A stretch of DNA of 62,000 bases from Neocallimastix lanati (nom. inval.) (lineage: Eukaryota > Neocallimastigomycota > Neocallimastigomycetes > Neocallimastigales > Neocallimastigaceae): the NCBI GenBank assembly GCA_016946835.1, contig JACVTC010000079.1:665001-727000 (forward strand), written 5' to 3'. This document shows, piece after piece, positions 38,901 to 49,521 of the stretch. Position 1 is the first letter of the stretch. Every line of letters begins with the position of its first letter. The position numbers and the translations under genes were made by a program. The notes below the pieces were generated by a model. It had not been told where the DNA came from and made no database searches. It was given only the letters and a program-made list of their open reading frames with translations.

Positions 38901-40828
38901 TTGTTGGAATAAAAGCCTTAATATCTTTCCCGATATTATTTGCTGTATTGATAAATTTTTCTACCATTTCATCAGCCGTAAGCGAATTGTAATGAGAATC
39001 AAGGTCATTTTCTAGGATTGAAAAATAATTATGTGATAAAATATCTGAATTTTTTGTTTTACAAATATGAGTTGACCATTTAGAAACTTTAGTAGGCCTT
39101 ATAAAACCATCGGAGAGAACTTTGTTGCAAGAAAGTAAAATAGGTTTATGATCAGAAATACCGTAAAACGAAGTACAAACCGAGGTTTTATTAATATGGG
39201 ATGCCAAAGCCTCATTATAGATGACATGATCAATGCAAGATGATCTAGTACCTTTAGCATATGTAAATTGATTACCATATAAAGGAGCAATATACCAATT
39301 AGGAAAATTATTTGAAATGTATGTTTTGATCTTCTTTAATGACATGTTAAAGTCACCAACTAGGACAGCCGGAACATTTTTTCTATTGTGAAAACGTAAC
39401 CATTGAGAGAGTTCATCAAAAGCAACTAGTCTTGCTTCCTTCCATTTGCTTTGAGGGAAGTAGATATTACCAATAGTACATTTTTGATTCCAAAAAGAAG
39501 TAATATTAACTGAAATGATATATTTGTATAAAAACGGTTCTTGGAAGAAAGAGCACGAAGAATGAACACCAATAAAGAGTCCTCTCATACCAGGGGTTTT
39601 AGGTTTAGCTTTAAGGAAAACTGAGTTGTAATATGGAATTAAAGGTGATGAAACATCTTTTGGTAGATATTTACTTTTTCCAGTTTCTTGTAGACAGATA
39701 CATATAGGTTTAAAAGTAGAGTTGAGATACAAAATACTATCTCGCTTTTCAGTATTCCAACCGTTAATATTCCAACTAACACAGAGATTAAAGAAAGAAG
39801 AATTTGAATTTAGATGGCTAGAGAAAAAATCTTTTGCCATAGGATTAAGTTCAACATCAATGTTTTTAGATTTCCTCGACTTGTTCATTTGATTCAGTTT
39901 ATTACACAAGGACCAGGTAATTTTAGCTGTTTCAGGAATTTCATCTCTTAAGAAATTTAAAACATAGAAAAAGATGAGATCATTTTTGTATTTATTAACC
40001 CTAATAATGAAGTATGAGCCATACCTTGGAGAAAAAAGTTTTTTAACATATGGAATAATTTCATTGTAGTAAGGGATCTTACTAATAACTTGTGCCATTA
40101 GTTTTCTAGGGGACCAAGAATTAAGGTCATGAATGAAAATAAGGCTATAATTATTCATATGATTTCCGAAGCAGTAGAAACCACGATGGAAGGGAGTAGT
40201 GTTAACAGAACTAGAAGCATCCATGTTTAGAGTTAGTTGAGAAAAGAACTGACTTAATTTCTATTTAAAATGAATTGATTATAAGGATTGAATACCAAAG
40301 AATTATATATAAAATATTTAACATTTAAGTTTACTGAATATAAGAGTTAATAGTTTCACATGAATTGTATTTCCTAAGATATATTTAAAAAACAATGTTA
40401 GTGGAAAAATTATTTATTCAATAAAATAATGTAAAATAGTAAATTTAATTTATTTTTTTTTTTTTTTTTTTTTTTATATGTTAAAATATTGTAAAAGGAT
40501 ATGAAAATTAAAAAAACCTAAAGTAAAAAATTAATATAGAGATATAAAATAACATATATAACGATAAAAAAGTATATATATATATATAAAAAGTATAGAA
40601 AAAATATAGAAAAAATTTAAAAAATATAAGAAAAAAACAAAAACAATATTGTTAGTAGTATAGTGTAAAAAATTCTTTTGATTGAATAATTGATTTAAAA
40701 AGCTACAGTTATGTTTTATATAAAAAGATTGAAATTGCATATAAGATTGAAAAATAATTAAGATTTTATTATTATACTAATTGCTGAATCCCCTCAGAAA
40801 CCATACAGCTTAGGTTCCATCATTGGGA
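35872..40828 (-). mobile_element. Full-length APE-type non-LTR retrotransposon (LINE), apparently intact
   Basis: A 4957-bp insertion in minus orientation: a ~604-bp 5' leader (40828-40225), one uninterrupted ORF (40224-36061), a ~158-bp 3' UTR and a 31-base poly-A tail (35902-35872 as T on the + strand). It is bounded by 13-bp direct repeats and lies inside an older relative whose frame resumes on each side. The leader includes an internal A tract (about 40450-40475 as T). Higher G+C than the surrounding spacers. Completeness and a long open frame suggest a recent, possibly mobile copy. Confidence 0.9.
36061..40224 (-). CDS. LINE polyprotein: endonuclease, reverse transcriptase, Cys/His cluster
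   Basis: 1387 residues with no interruption. Residues ~1-140 are an N-terminal region without a recognised motif. The AP-like endonuclease is ~145-370: SWNINGW (150-156), LQETG (178-182, catalytic Glu), GDFN (290-293), SCIDHVIY (329-336), SDHKP (357-361). The reverse transcriptase is ~600-940: NNKAPGPDGIPIEFY (618-632), SIPKKGDLSDCSNYRGISL, EQFGF, LDLKKAYDSVP, RGVRQGCPLSPILFN and the catalytic FADD (855-858; Phe replaces the usual Tyr, as in L1-type elements). A CPKSCPCCG...H...C cluster lies at 1179-1200. It copies its own RNA at a nicked target (target-primed reverse transcription). No separate ORF1 was found. The closest clade cannot be assigned without alignment. The first ATG in the open frame was taken as the start. 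Confidence 0.93.
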   Translation of the reverse strand: MDASSSVNTTPFHRGFYCFGNHMNNYSLIFIHDLNSWSPRKLMAQVISKIPYYNEIIPYVKKLFSPRYGSYFIIRVNKYKNDLIFFYVLNFLRDEIPETAKITWSLCNKLNQMNKSRKSKNIDVELNPMAKDFFSSHLNSNSSFFNLCVSWNINGWNTEKRDSILYLNSTFKPICICLQETGKSKYLPKDVSSPLIPYYNSVFLKAKPKTPGMRGLFIGVHSSCSFFQEPFLYKYIISVNITSFWNQKCTIGNIYFPQSKWKEARLVAFDELSQWLRFHNRKNVPAVLVGDFNMSLKKIKTYISNNFPNWYIAPLYGNQFTYAKGTRSSCIDHVIYNEALASHINKTSVCTSFYGISDHKPILLSCNKVLSDGFIRPTKVSKWSTHICKTKNSDILSHNYFSILENDLDSHYNSLTADEMVEKFINTANNIGKDIKAFIPTNLKGSAFHCPYYIKKLSHEKHIAFRNIKPYFNCENVDNYLEQFNKYEKLCKLIKKTKSKFRSARFKANIVKIGNYFLNKDFKNGWRCLKKMAKPSYSSTSLTCIKSKFGQDIISPSKQLDRWAEYYKDLASDPSGHSLNRNYWNHALRNISLRSTTWNINGPITIEDIKKTISSMKNNKAPGPDGIPIEFYKALFCNEELLELHPAAGKCLKLIFNKIWNGSFPKKWNSASIVSIPKKGDLSDCSNYRGISLINVGLKIISKIITDRISTYALSHNFIRPEQFGFRNREECISLFISVREICQRRKFQGKFTYLAFLDLKKAYDSVPIFNILTKLYHYGVRGKCFDFLCNLYTSSKARARFASMLSNEFPIKRGVRQGCPLSPILFNLFINDILNDCEKYGVNVGRKKCCGGLFADDVVLIAPSAKNLEKLLKKVHKWANLNEMTFGIEKCATMVIKPMNFQPPPNYSDPTFYLGKNDIPKVSSYVYLGIPFSDDLLLEHIISHMHFKVRKSLLSFTRFFSNKLIPIVYKKKVLQSFVISKVIYYSPLLGSNKSRTARIQTLINTGLFWCIGSFSKNGKTNTENNDYIRHNSTMSTYALSRDLSIPPIAGICAALQIKSFAKWSKSNCIIKDLIKSIPKMPYYSWTKESRTLYKKIKKYKCVKYDDIIERYWKSVSRFQGIKGQNYDSNKFSNNKAIIMLSLKYPQFNLGFSWIIRLRCGYKYNTTIAIRMGRVSEDCPKSCPCCGEGNQSFEHWIFKCDALASFRWNSLNFIDDLYVLFLRKIRAFNPLSSYDSISDFEDYINHYIYLFLLGGTLVLNELHFDSGEQRHLNELLFKGSSESPVPKIVGLAEFLTNAIPIISSSFELLFDRYCKISNLTKSVDVVLIRHNENTGLSSITTKGDSRPSSSINDESGESLVDTTLSILRMLLLNFISFLFDRKGKIPA

Positions 40829-40841
40829 AATATATTTCGAG
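40829..40841. repeat. Target-site duplication, 5' copy
   Basis: AATATATTTCGAG at the 5' end of the minus-strand LINE, identical to 35859-35871. One copy removed with the insertion leaves the older element's reading frame continuous. Confidence 0.85.
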
Positions 40842-41080
40842 TATTTCCATTTTTTATAACATCTTACTTGAGCAATCTCATATTTTGCCGAAAGACGATG
40901 AATGTTAAGTTTTTTAGAAACACAATAAAGGGATGTAAAGCTATTAATAATGTCTGCACCTCTTCCATCAAAAGGAAGTAATATAATAGATATTACGTAA
41001 TATAATTACACACTCATTATTTAGAAAATTACTTATATTAATACAATTTTAACCAATTGATCCATTCAAAACTGTAAATA
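40842..41080 (-). mobile_element. Older LINE copy, part upstream of the nested insertion, plus a second 3'-end fragment
   Basis: Minus-strand 40940-40842 encodes LYCVSKKLNIHRLSAKYEIA and QVRCYKKWKYS. This aligns with TYALSRDLSIPPIAGICAAL and QIKSFAKWSKS of the intact LINE, and joins the segment ending at 35871. From ~40945 to 41080 the sequence instead closely repeats 35052-35200, the element's own 3' region (shared AATGTCTGYAYCTCTTCCA and TTAGAAAATTACTTA), so a second truncated copy abuts here. Confidence 0.7.
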
Positions 41081-41131
41081 GCATATTTTTTTTTTAATAT
41101 AATAAAAGAAAAAAATATTATATTGTTTCAC

Positions 41132-41162
<31 letters not shown>

Positions 41163-41534
41163 TAATTAATTTATTCAATGAGATAAATAGGATAAATAAT
41201 TTATTTTTTATTTAAATTATTTATTTGATATATTAAATTTTTTATTTATATTATTTTTTTTTTATTTATATTATGTTTTTTTTTATTTATATTATGTTTT
41301 TTTATTTTATTTTATTTTATTTTATTTTATTTTATTTTATTTTTTTTTAATTTTTATTTATATTTTTTTATTTATATTATTTTTTTTTATTTATATTTTA
41401 TTTATATTATGTTTTTTTATTTGTTTTAATTTTTATTTATTTATTTATTATATATATATATTTATTTTTTGTTTATTTTATTATTATTTTATTCTATTCT
41501 ATTTTATTTTATTTTATTTTATTTTTTTTATTTA

Positions 41535-41585
<51 letters not shown>

Positions 41586-41955
41586 TTTTATATTTTATAT
41601 TTATTATTAGTTATTTAATTAATTAATTAATTTTATTTATAAATTATTTATTTAATTTATATATAAATATATCTATCTATCTATTTATTTTACTTTAAGT
41701 TTATAAATTAAAAAAAAAAGCTACTGTCTATGGAAGTAATGTTAGTCATTTAGATTAAACATTCATATATTTCTATATTAAAATATCTAAATAATATTAT
41801 GTATATAAAGACAACAAAAACCTATTATAATAAAAATTATTTACTTATTTAATCTTTAGTTATTGTGACATCTATTTTTTTCTAACTTAAACATCTTTTA
41901 TTTATTTTTTTTTTTAAAATTCTTAACTTAATATTTCTATATATATTTTTTAAAT
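41081..41955. other. Low-complexity spacer
   Basis: Dominated by TTTAT/TTTTA runs, a T tract of about 32 bases (41551-41582) and an ATCT microsatellite near 41670-41683. It is the 3' flank of the GH105 gene. Nothing coding. Confidence 0.55.
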
Positions 41956-43917
41956 TTAGTAGTTGTATTCAATGAAAGCCATAATGAATGGACCAACACC
42001 TTTTGCATCATCATCACCAACTACTTCAGCAAGGTAGTAAGATAAAGTACCATCACGGTAAGTCTTAACTTCTGGACCAAGACCAGCAGTAATACAGATA
42101 TCAGATAAGGTGTTGTTCTTGTAAGAATGCTTGTAAACAGCTTCAAATATTTCTTTTCCAATTTCTTCAAAGTTACCACCATTCTGGTAAACTTTACCAT
42201 ATTTTAAGAAAGAATAAGCAAGCATAGAAGATCCACTAGATTCAACATAGTTAGAAACAAAGGTATTAATATTACCGTATTTAGAGTTTTTAAGATTACT
42301 GAAATAAAATTTGTCAACTAATTGAATTTCTTCTGGTCTATCAATAACTTGGTAGAACATCTTAGTAGTCTTATCTTGGTATGGTAATATACCATTTAAT
42401 AATTCTTCTAAGATACTCTTTAAGTATTCTTTGTTTTCACCTTCTGGGTAATATTCTAAGATATCAGCAAGAGAAACTGCAAACCAACCCATACTTCTAA
42501 GCCAGAAGTTTTCACTCTTACCATCATTATTTTTACTCCAGAAAATAGTCTTGGTAGTATCGAAACCATGGTGGTATAAACCATTTTCATCTCTCATATT
42601 ATCATGAATGAAAGCGTATTGGTTCTTAATATCATCTAAAATTGAAAGATCATTTTTTAAAAGAGCATATCTAGCTAAGAAAGGAGCGTACATATACATA
42701 CCATCAAGCCAGATTTGATTGATATAGAAGGTCTTATGCCAGAAGTTTGGAGAATTATAACAGTATGGCATTTCCATAAGCTTCTTGTAGGTGAATTCAA
42801 TTGCAGTAAGGTATCTTTTATCACCAGTCATTTCATAGGCATCAAATAAAATCTTACTTTCACAAACGGTATCAAGTTCACCATTAACCCAACCCATTTC
42901 ATTATCGACGGTCTTTACTCCATCAGCAGTGTAATGAACAAAAGTACCATCTTCAGAAACATAGTAGTTAACATATTTGATGAAGAAATCTTTGTACTTT
43001 TCATTATTAGTCTTTTTATATAAGTTTATAACACTATTTAAGAAAACACCATCAATGTAGTTCCAAGTTCCTTTGAACATTTCTTTATTCCAGTATGGAA
43101 TGAATGAAGTAGTTCTTTCAATTAAAGAATCAACGTAACCAGTAAGATCAATACCACTTTGCTTAGTATATTGTTCTCTCTTATCATATTTTAAGAAAAT
43201 ATCATAAGTATTAGATTGTGTGACATTACTGAAATCGAAGAACTTAGTATATTTATCATCTTCAAAAGCACCAGAAAAGTGGTAACCATCGACATTGAGA
43301 TCTAAATCTTCTAATGAAGCAACATTAACAATCTTTTCATTATTTAAATTATCTTTAATGTTAAAAACAATGTCACTAACAAATTTATTTTTTTCATCTT
43401 CAACATCATTATCTTCAACATTACTGTCAGACTCAATGACAACAATATCTTCTTCATTACCAACGACAATTTCAGTGCTTTCTTCATCACTTATATTTTC
43501 ACAATCAGTACTAATTCCACACCATTCATTGTTACGGAAACCCCATGAACCATGACTATCAGTTTTAACAATTTCGCAATAACTAGAAGGACAACATGGA
43601 AAACCTAAACTTTCAGACCAGCAATCATTAACTGGTTGAGCTATTTATTATTAAATATTTTTTTAAAAATCAATAAAAAAATAATTAAAAAAAAAAATCA
43701 ATATAATTTATTAATATTTATTTAGACTTATTTAATATATAAATACGCCTTTTTTTATATAATTAATTTTTTTTTTTTTTTTACTTTTATATTAAATTAT
43801 TACAAACGCCTATTATAATTTATCATTCATAATATAAGTATATTGTATTTATAAGTACTTACCATGAGAGGCCGATAAAGCTGCAGCAACAACGGTAAAA
43901 ACAGTAGTTAATTTCAT
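41956..43917 (-). CDS. Secreted dockerin-bearing GH105 unsaturated rhamnogalacturonyl hydrolase
   Basis: Two exons, 43917-43863 and 43640-41956, joined in phase 1 across a 222-nt intron (GTAAGT donor), give 579 residues. The first exon encodes only the signal peptide (residues 1-18). Residues 25-62 are a fungal CBM10-type dockerin (CWSESLGFPCCPSSYCEIV...WGFRNNEWCGI), the tag that docks enzymes onto fungal cellulosome scaffoldins. An acidic linker (~66-105) follows. The GH105 (YteR-like, alpha/alpha-barrel) domain is ~180-578, with FKGTWNYIDGVFLNSV, NQIWLDGMYMYAPFLARY (the Asp at ~331 is the likely catalytic residue), NFWLRSMGWFAVSLADILEY and YVESSGSSMLAYSFLKYGK. The family removes the unsaturated uronic acid left at chain ends by rhamnogalacturonan lyases (EC 3.2.1.172-type), completing pectin breakdown outside the cell. 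The dockerin is N-terminal, unlike the GH5 gene's. Gene order along the protein and splice fit make the model firm. Confidence 0.9.
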
Positions 43918-45642
43918 TTTTAGTAAATTATTTTCTATATTTATATAATTTTACAAAAACAAATAAATTATTATTTATTTATTATTAATTTTTTATTGAA
44001 TTTAACTTATTTTTTAATATATATATTATTTGTTCTTTTTTTTGTGTTCTATTCTATTTTATTATTTTTTTTATCTTTTATTTCTTATTTTTTTTATTTT
44101 TTTTTGTTTATAAAAAAAAATGATAGAAAAAGGATATTATTCCATATTTATATATTCATAAAAGTTTTTAAATTTTTACTTTTTAAGAAAATAATTGTTA
44201 TCAAAAATGGAAAGATATATTTTCCATTTTCTATTTTCCATTTTTTTTTTCTATTTCTTATTTTTTTTTTTTTAATATTCAATATATTTAAATCAAGAAT
44301 AAATTAAAGAATATTAATATGAATATATAAAAGGAATATATTAAAGAAAGTACACGTAAATATATAAATATATTAATAGCATAAAGCATATAAATATATA
44401 AATTTCAATTATTTATTCTTAAGAAAATACAATCAAATTAAAAAATTATTTTTAATAATATGTTTTAAATTTTACCGATTATAAAATAGGAATTTTAATA
44501 AAAAAATATAATAAAATAAATATATATATATATTTAGTATAATATATATAAAATTATAAAAATACATAGAAAGTAATATTAAAAATCATAGAAAATAGTA
44601 ATGAAAATCACATTTATATATAATATATTATTATAATAAAATGTATTATTAATAAAAATGAAATATTTAAAAAAAATATTATATATATATATCAATAAAT
44701 AAATTTATTATATATAAAAATGAAATATTTAAAAAAAAATATTATATATATATATATCAATAAATAAATTTATAAGTATCCAATAATTAAATTGTAAAAA
44801 TTGTAAAGATGAATAATTTTCCTAAAATTGAATACTTTTTTAATTTATATTAATCGAATAAATTAAAAAAATTTTTTTTTTTTGTAATTCAAAATTTAAT
44901 TTATATTTAATAAATTCTTTTAAATTACTAGAACATTAAATATCTTTTTTTATCTTTTTTTATCTTTTTTTTTTTTTTTTCTAAAAAATTATAATTTTTA
45001 ATAATACGTTACACTATGGCATAGAATAATTACGTATATAGAATTATAGAATTCAAAATTTAAATGAATCAACTAAAGTCTAGAATTTTTTTTTCTTATA
45101 AATAAATCAAATATAATCTATTCTATAGTATTATTAATGAAATATATAAGCCTTATTTATTAAAGAAAAAATTATTCAGAAAAATTTTTTAATTAAATTA
45201 TTTATATAAAAATATATAATTAAAAACAAATAATTAATAAGAAAGTTATAACATAATAAATGTATATATTATAAATAAAGTAATACTTTCTAATAATAGT
45301 TTATATAAATATTAATATTTCGTTATAATATTTCTATATTAAAGAAAGAGTTAATTTTTCAAAAATATTATTATATTTTTAATTAATTATTATTTTAATA
45401 CTTATTTTAAGGCTTCTATTTTTATAAAAGAAATAATCAAATATCACTAATCACTATTGTTATTTTGACTTTTTTTTATATAATTTTTGAAATATAAAAT
45501 TAATAAAAAAAAATTTTTTTATATTCAATTCTAAATTTAAATATTAGCCAATAATATTTTATGGAAACACATTTATTATGGAGAATACATTACACAAATT
45601 ATATATATATGGAGAATATATTGTTCCTTGAAAAATATATCT

Positions 45643-45725
45643 TTTCACAAAAAAAATTTCACAAAAAATTTCACAAAAAATTACACAAAAAATTACACAA
45701 AAAATTACACAAAAAAATTTTTCAC
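45643..45725. repeat. 12-nt tandem repeat (TTACACAAAAAA)
   Basis: Two TTTCACAAAAAA-type units and three TTACACAAAAAA units follow each other. Both strands stay open over it (HKKL or similar repeats), but the peptides are artefacts of the 12-nt period. Confidence 0.7.
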
Positions 45726-46171
45726 GGAAAAAATTTACATTAAAAACTTTACTCAAAAAAATTACGCAGAAAAAAAAAATTAAATAGCATCTAAAAGAAT
45801 ATTGTTTTTTATTTTATTTTTTGTATTAAGATAGAATCATCATCAATTAATTATATATATTAATTAATACTTTTATATATAGATAAAAATTAATATCAAC
45901 CATTTCTAATAATTAAAAAAATAAAATATTTATTAATTTAGAAAGATTTAAATTTATTTTAAAGAATAGAATTAAATTCTAAATAAATACATAAAAAAAT
46001 CATATAAAAATAGTTTTAATTAATATTATCTAATTTTAATTTTCCAATATATATTATTTAGTATGTTATTCTAATTATATATTATTTTTAAAACGGTTCA
46101 TATCAAGCTCTAACGATTACTAATTATAGTAGTTTTATTCATGTATTCTTGTTTCACGTCATAAATTTTAA

Positions 46172-46255
46172 TATATATTTTATATTCATATATTAATTTA
46201 TTCATATATTAATTTATTCATATATTAATATATTCATATATTAATATATATTTAT
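46172..46255. repeat. 15-nt tandem repeat (TTCATATATTAATTTA)
   Basis: About five head-to-tail copies of a unit close to TTCATATATTAATWTA. Non-coding. Confidence 0.7.
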
Positions 46256-46984
46256 TTAATACTAAACTTATTTAAATAATTATTTATATAAAATTAATAA
46301 AAAGTATCTTTTTATAATATTTTATTTTTATATACTCTTCTTAAATCTAATATACATATAAAGAAATAATATATATATATAAATTTTAATAAATTTAATT
46401 TGTATATAAAGAATTAATATATATAAATTTTAATAAAATAATTTATATATAAATTATTAAAAAATTTATATATTATTATTATTATTATTATTTTTTTTTA
46501 TATTTAATAAATTTTATATTATTTATTTTTTTTTTTTTATATTTATTTAATAAAGCAGAAAAAAAATTATACTTTTTTTATTTAATATATAATGATTATG
46601 ATTAAAAAAGAAAATATTAGAATATTTATTTATATAAATATTTAAATATATACTTTTTGCTTATATAAAAGTTCATAAATATAAAATGTTGTATAATTAA
46701 TATTTTACCAGTTCAGTTTTTATTTTTCTTATACAAATAAAACGTTTCTTATTAATTGTTTTATTAATATACTAATTAAAAATCATTTATAGTATTTATT
46801 TATTTTTACTATAAAATTTAACCAAAATTTTTTTTCTTGTTATAATTAATATATATATATAAAATATAGAAATTTTTATTAGAACTTTATAATTACAATA
46901 TATTATTTTATATAAATATAAAATAAATAAATAATGAAGTACTATATAATATTAAAGTATTAATAAATATAAAATAAAATGTAA

Positions 46985-47775
46985 TAAGTAGTTTAAATAA
47001 AAATGTAATAAGTAGTTTAAATAAAAATGTAAAGTACAGATTGAATAAAATAAAATTAAACAAATAGTTGAAATGTAAATATGAAGTACAGATTGAATAA
47101 AATAAAATTAAACAAATAATTGAAATGTAAATATAAAGTACAGATTGAATAAAATAAAATAAAATAAATAGTAGAAATATAAATATAAAGTACAGATTGA
47201 ATAAAATAAAATAAATAGTAGAAATATAAATATAAAGTACAGATTGAATAAAATAAAATAAAATAAAATAAAATAAAATAAAATAAAATAAAATAAAATA
47301 AAATAAAATAAAATAAAATAAAATAAAATAAAATAAAATAAATAGTAGAATATGAATATAAAGTACAGATTGAATAAAATAAAATTAAACAAATAGTTGA
47401 AATGTAAATATAAAGTACAGATTGAATAAAATAAAATAAAATAAATAGTAGAAATATAAATATAAAGTACAGATTGAATAAAATAAAATAAAATAAATAG
47501 TAGAATATGAATATAAAGTACAGAATGAATAAAATAAAATAAAATAAAATAAAATAAAATAAAATAAAATAAAATAAAATAAAATAAAATAAAATAAAAT
47601 AAAATAAAATAAATAGTAGAATATGAATATTAAGTACAGATTGAATAAAATAAAATAAAATAAAATAAAATAAAATAAAATAAAATAAAATAAAATAAAA
47701 TAAAATAAAATAAAAATAAATAGTAGAATATGAATATAAAGTACAGATTAATAAAATAAAATAAAATAAAATAAA
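46985..47775. repeat. Second GTACAGATTG/AAAAT minisatellite array (11 copies, diverged)
   Basis: Eleven copies of the GTACAGATTG-bearing block alternate with AAAAT runs in the same orientation as the 16.5-kb array. Several blocks here have the variant AAACAAATAGTTGAAATGTAAA instead of AATAGTAGAATATGAAT, so this array mixes two block types. It ends ~185 bp before the MULE element. Confidence 0.88.
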
Positions 47776-48149
47776 ATTTAATGATTTATAAGATAAAAAT
47801 ATATACGAGATATATTTTTATCCAATTATATTTTTAAATTTTATCATTAGTAAAAAAAATATATTTCTATAGTAATTAGTAAAAAAAATTTTTTTTTTTT
47901 TGAATTTCTAATTATTTTATTTAAATATAAACGATATTTTGTTTTTCGAATCATTATTTAGAATGTGGTTCATTTCGCCAATTTTTATAATACAAATTTT
48001 CAATACGCCATTTATTTTTAATGGCTTGTAAAATTTTTTGTTAACGCCATAAAAAATTTTAATACAATTATATGTAAAAAAAATAAATGTATAAATAAAT
48101 AAAGAAACAAATAAATAAATAAATAAAGAATGTAATAAGTATATAAAAT

Positions 48150-48590
48150 AAAATAAAATAAATAGTAGAATATGAATATAAAGTACAGATTGAATAAAAT
48201 AAAATAAAATAAAATAAAATAAAATAAAATAAAATAAATAGTTGAAATATGAATATAAAGTACAGATTGAATAAAATAAAATAAAATAAAATAAAATAAA
48301 ATAAAATAGAATAAATAGTAGAATATAAATATTAAGTACAGATTGAATAAAATAAAATAAAATAAAATAAAATAAAATAGAATAAATAGTAGAATATAAA
48401 TATTAAGTACAGATTGAATAAAATAAAATAAAATAAAATAAAATAAAATAGAATAAATAGTAGAATATAAATATTAAGTACAGATTGAATAAAATAAAAT
48501 AAAATAAAATAAAATAAATAGTTGAAATATGAATATAAAGTACAGATTGAATAAAATAAAATAAAATAAAATAAAATAAAATAAATATCT
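48150..48590. repeat. Third minisatellite array (6 copies, forward)
   Basis: Six GTACAGATTG blocks with AAAAT spacers, same strand as the arrays at 16.5 and 47.0 kb. Three central blocks share AATATAAATATTAAGTACAG and a preceding AAAATAGAATAAATAGTAG variant, indicating local amplification. Lies inside the MULE element. Confidence 0.88.
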
Positions 48591-48889
48591 AATATTATTT
48601 TTTATTAAAGAATATTACAGATCGATCATTGTTTTAGAAATGAAAATTTTTTACATTTTTATTGTATTCAATTGATGATGTAATTTAATATATAAAACAA
48701 TATTAATGTTAATAATTTCACTAAACATAAATGATTTTTTTGCTTTCTAACATATATAATTAAATAAAACATTTTATTTTTAAAAATAAATTGTCTTTAG
48801 TAATCTTTAATAAAAATAATAATAAATATTTATTTTATTTTATTTTATATACTTGTACTTTTATATTATTACATTCAATATTTATTTTA

Positions 48890-49345
48890 TTTTATTTTAT
48901 TTAATCTGTACTTTATATTCATATTCTACTATTTATTCTATTCTATTTTATTTTATTTTATTTTATTTTATTTTATTTTATTTTATTTTATTTTATTTTA
49001 TTTTATTTTATTTTATTTTATTTTATTTTATTTTATTTTATTTTATTCAATCTGTACTTTATATTCATATTTCAACTATTTATTTTATTTTATTTTATTT
49101 TATTCAATCTGTACATTATATTCATATTTCAACTATTTATTTTATTTTATTTTATTTTATTCAATCTGTACTTTATATTCATATTTCAACTATTTATTTT
49201 ATTTTATTTTATTTTATTCAATATGTACTTTATATTCATATTTCAACTATTTATTTTATTTTATTTTATTTTATTCAATCTGTACTTTATATTCATATTT
49301 CAACTATTTATTTTATTTTATTTTATTTTATTTTATTTTATTTTA
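48890..49345. repeat. Fourth minisatellite array (6 copies, inverted)
   Basis: Six blocks in the opposite orientation (CAATCTGTACTTTATATTC) separated by TTTTA runs. Together with the 48.15-kb array it forms a large inverted repeat with ~300 bp of unique DNA between. Reading frames of Tyr/Phe/Ile/Leu across it are period artefacts. Confidence 0.88.
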
Positions 49346-49521
49346 TTTTATTTTGTATACTTGTATTTATATTATTGCATTCTTTATTTATTTTTTTTTT
49401 TTTTTTTTTTTTTTTACAAACAATTGAAAAACTAATTTTTCAAAATTAGTAAGAATAATATTGGATAATTAATATAAAAATTTTAATTATATAATTAAAA
49501 AATATTTATAAAAATATAGAA

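Larger units (their letters stand above)
43918..46984. other. AT-rich intergenic DNA
   Basis: Promoter side of the GH105 gene, then ~3 kb of spacer. A ~75-bp AT-rich block near 44640-44705 is repeated at about 44706-44780 (shared AATGAAATATTTAAAAAAAA and TATCAATAAATAAATTTAT). No gene recognised. Confidence 0.5.

Noticed and set aside
43295-43555. 86-codon + strand frame opposite the GH105 linker
   Set aside because: Antisense shadow of the acidic linker and dockerin region.
43996-44307. 103-codon Phe/Leu/Lys-rich frame
   Set aside because: Only T-rich codons and homopolymer runs; no domain, no conserved motif, and typical of spacer DNA here.
48853-49449. Long frames over the inverted minisatellite array
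   Set aside because: Same period artefact as the 16.5-kb array.
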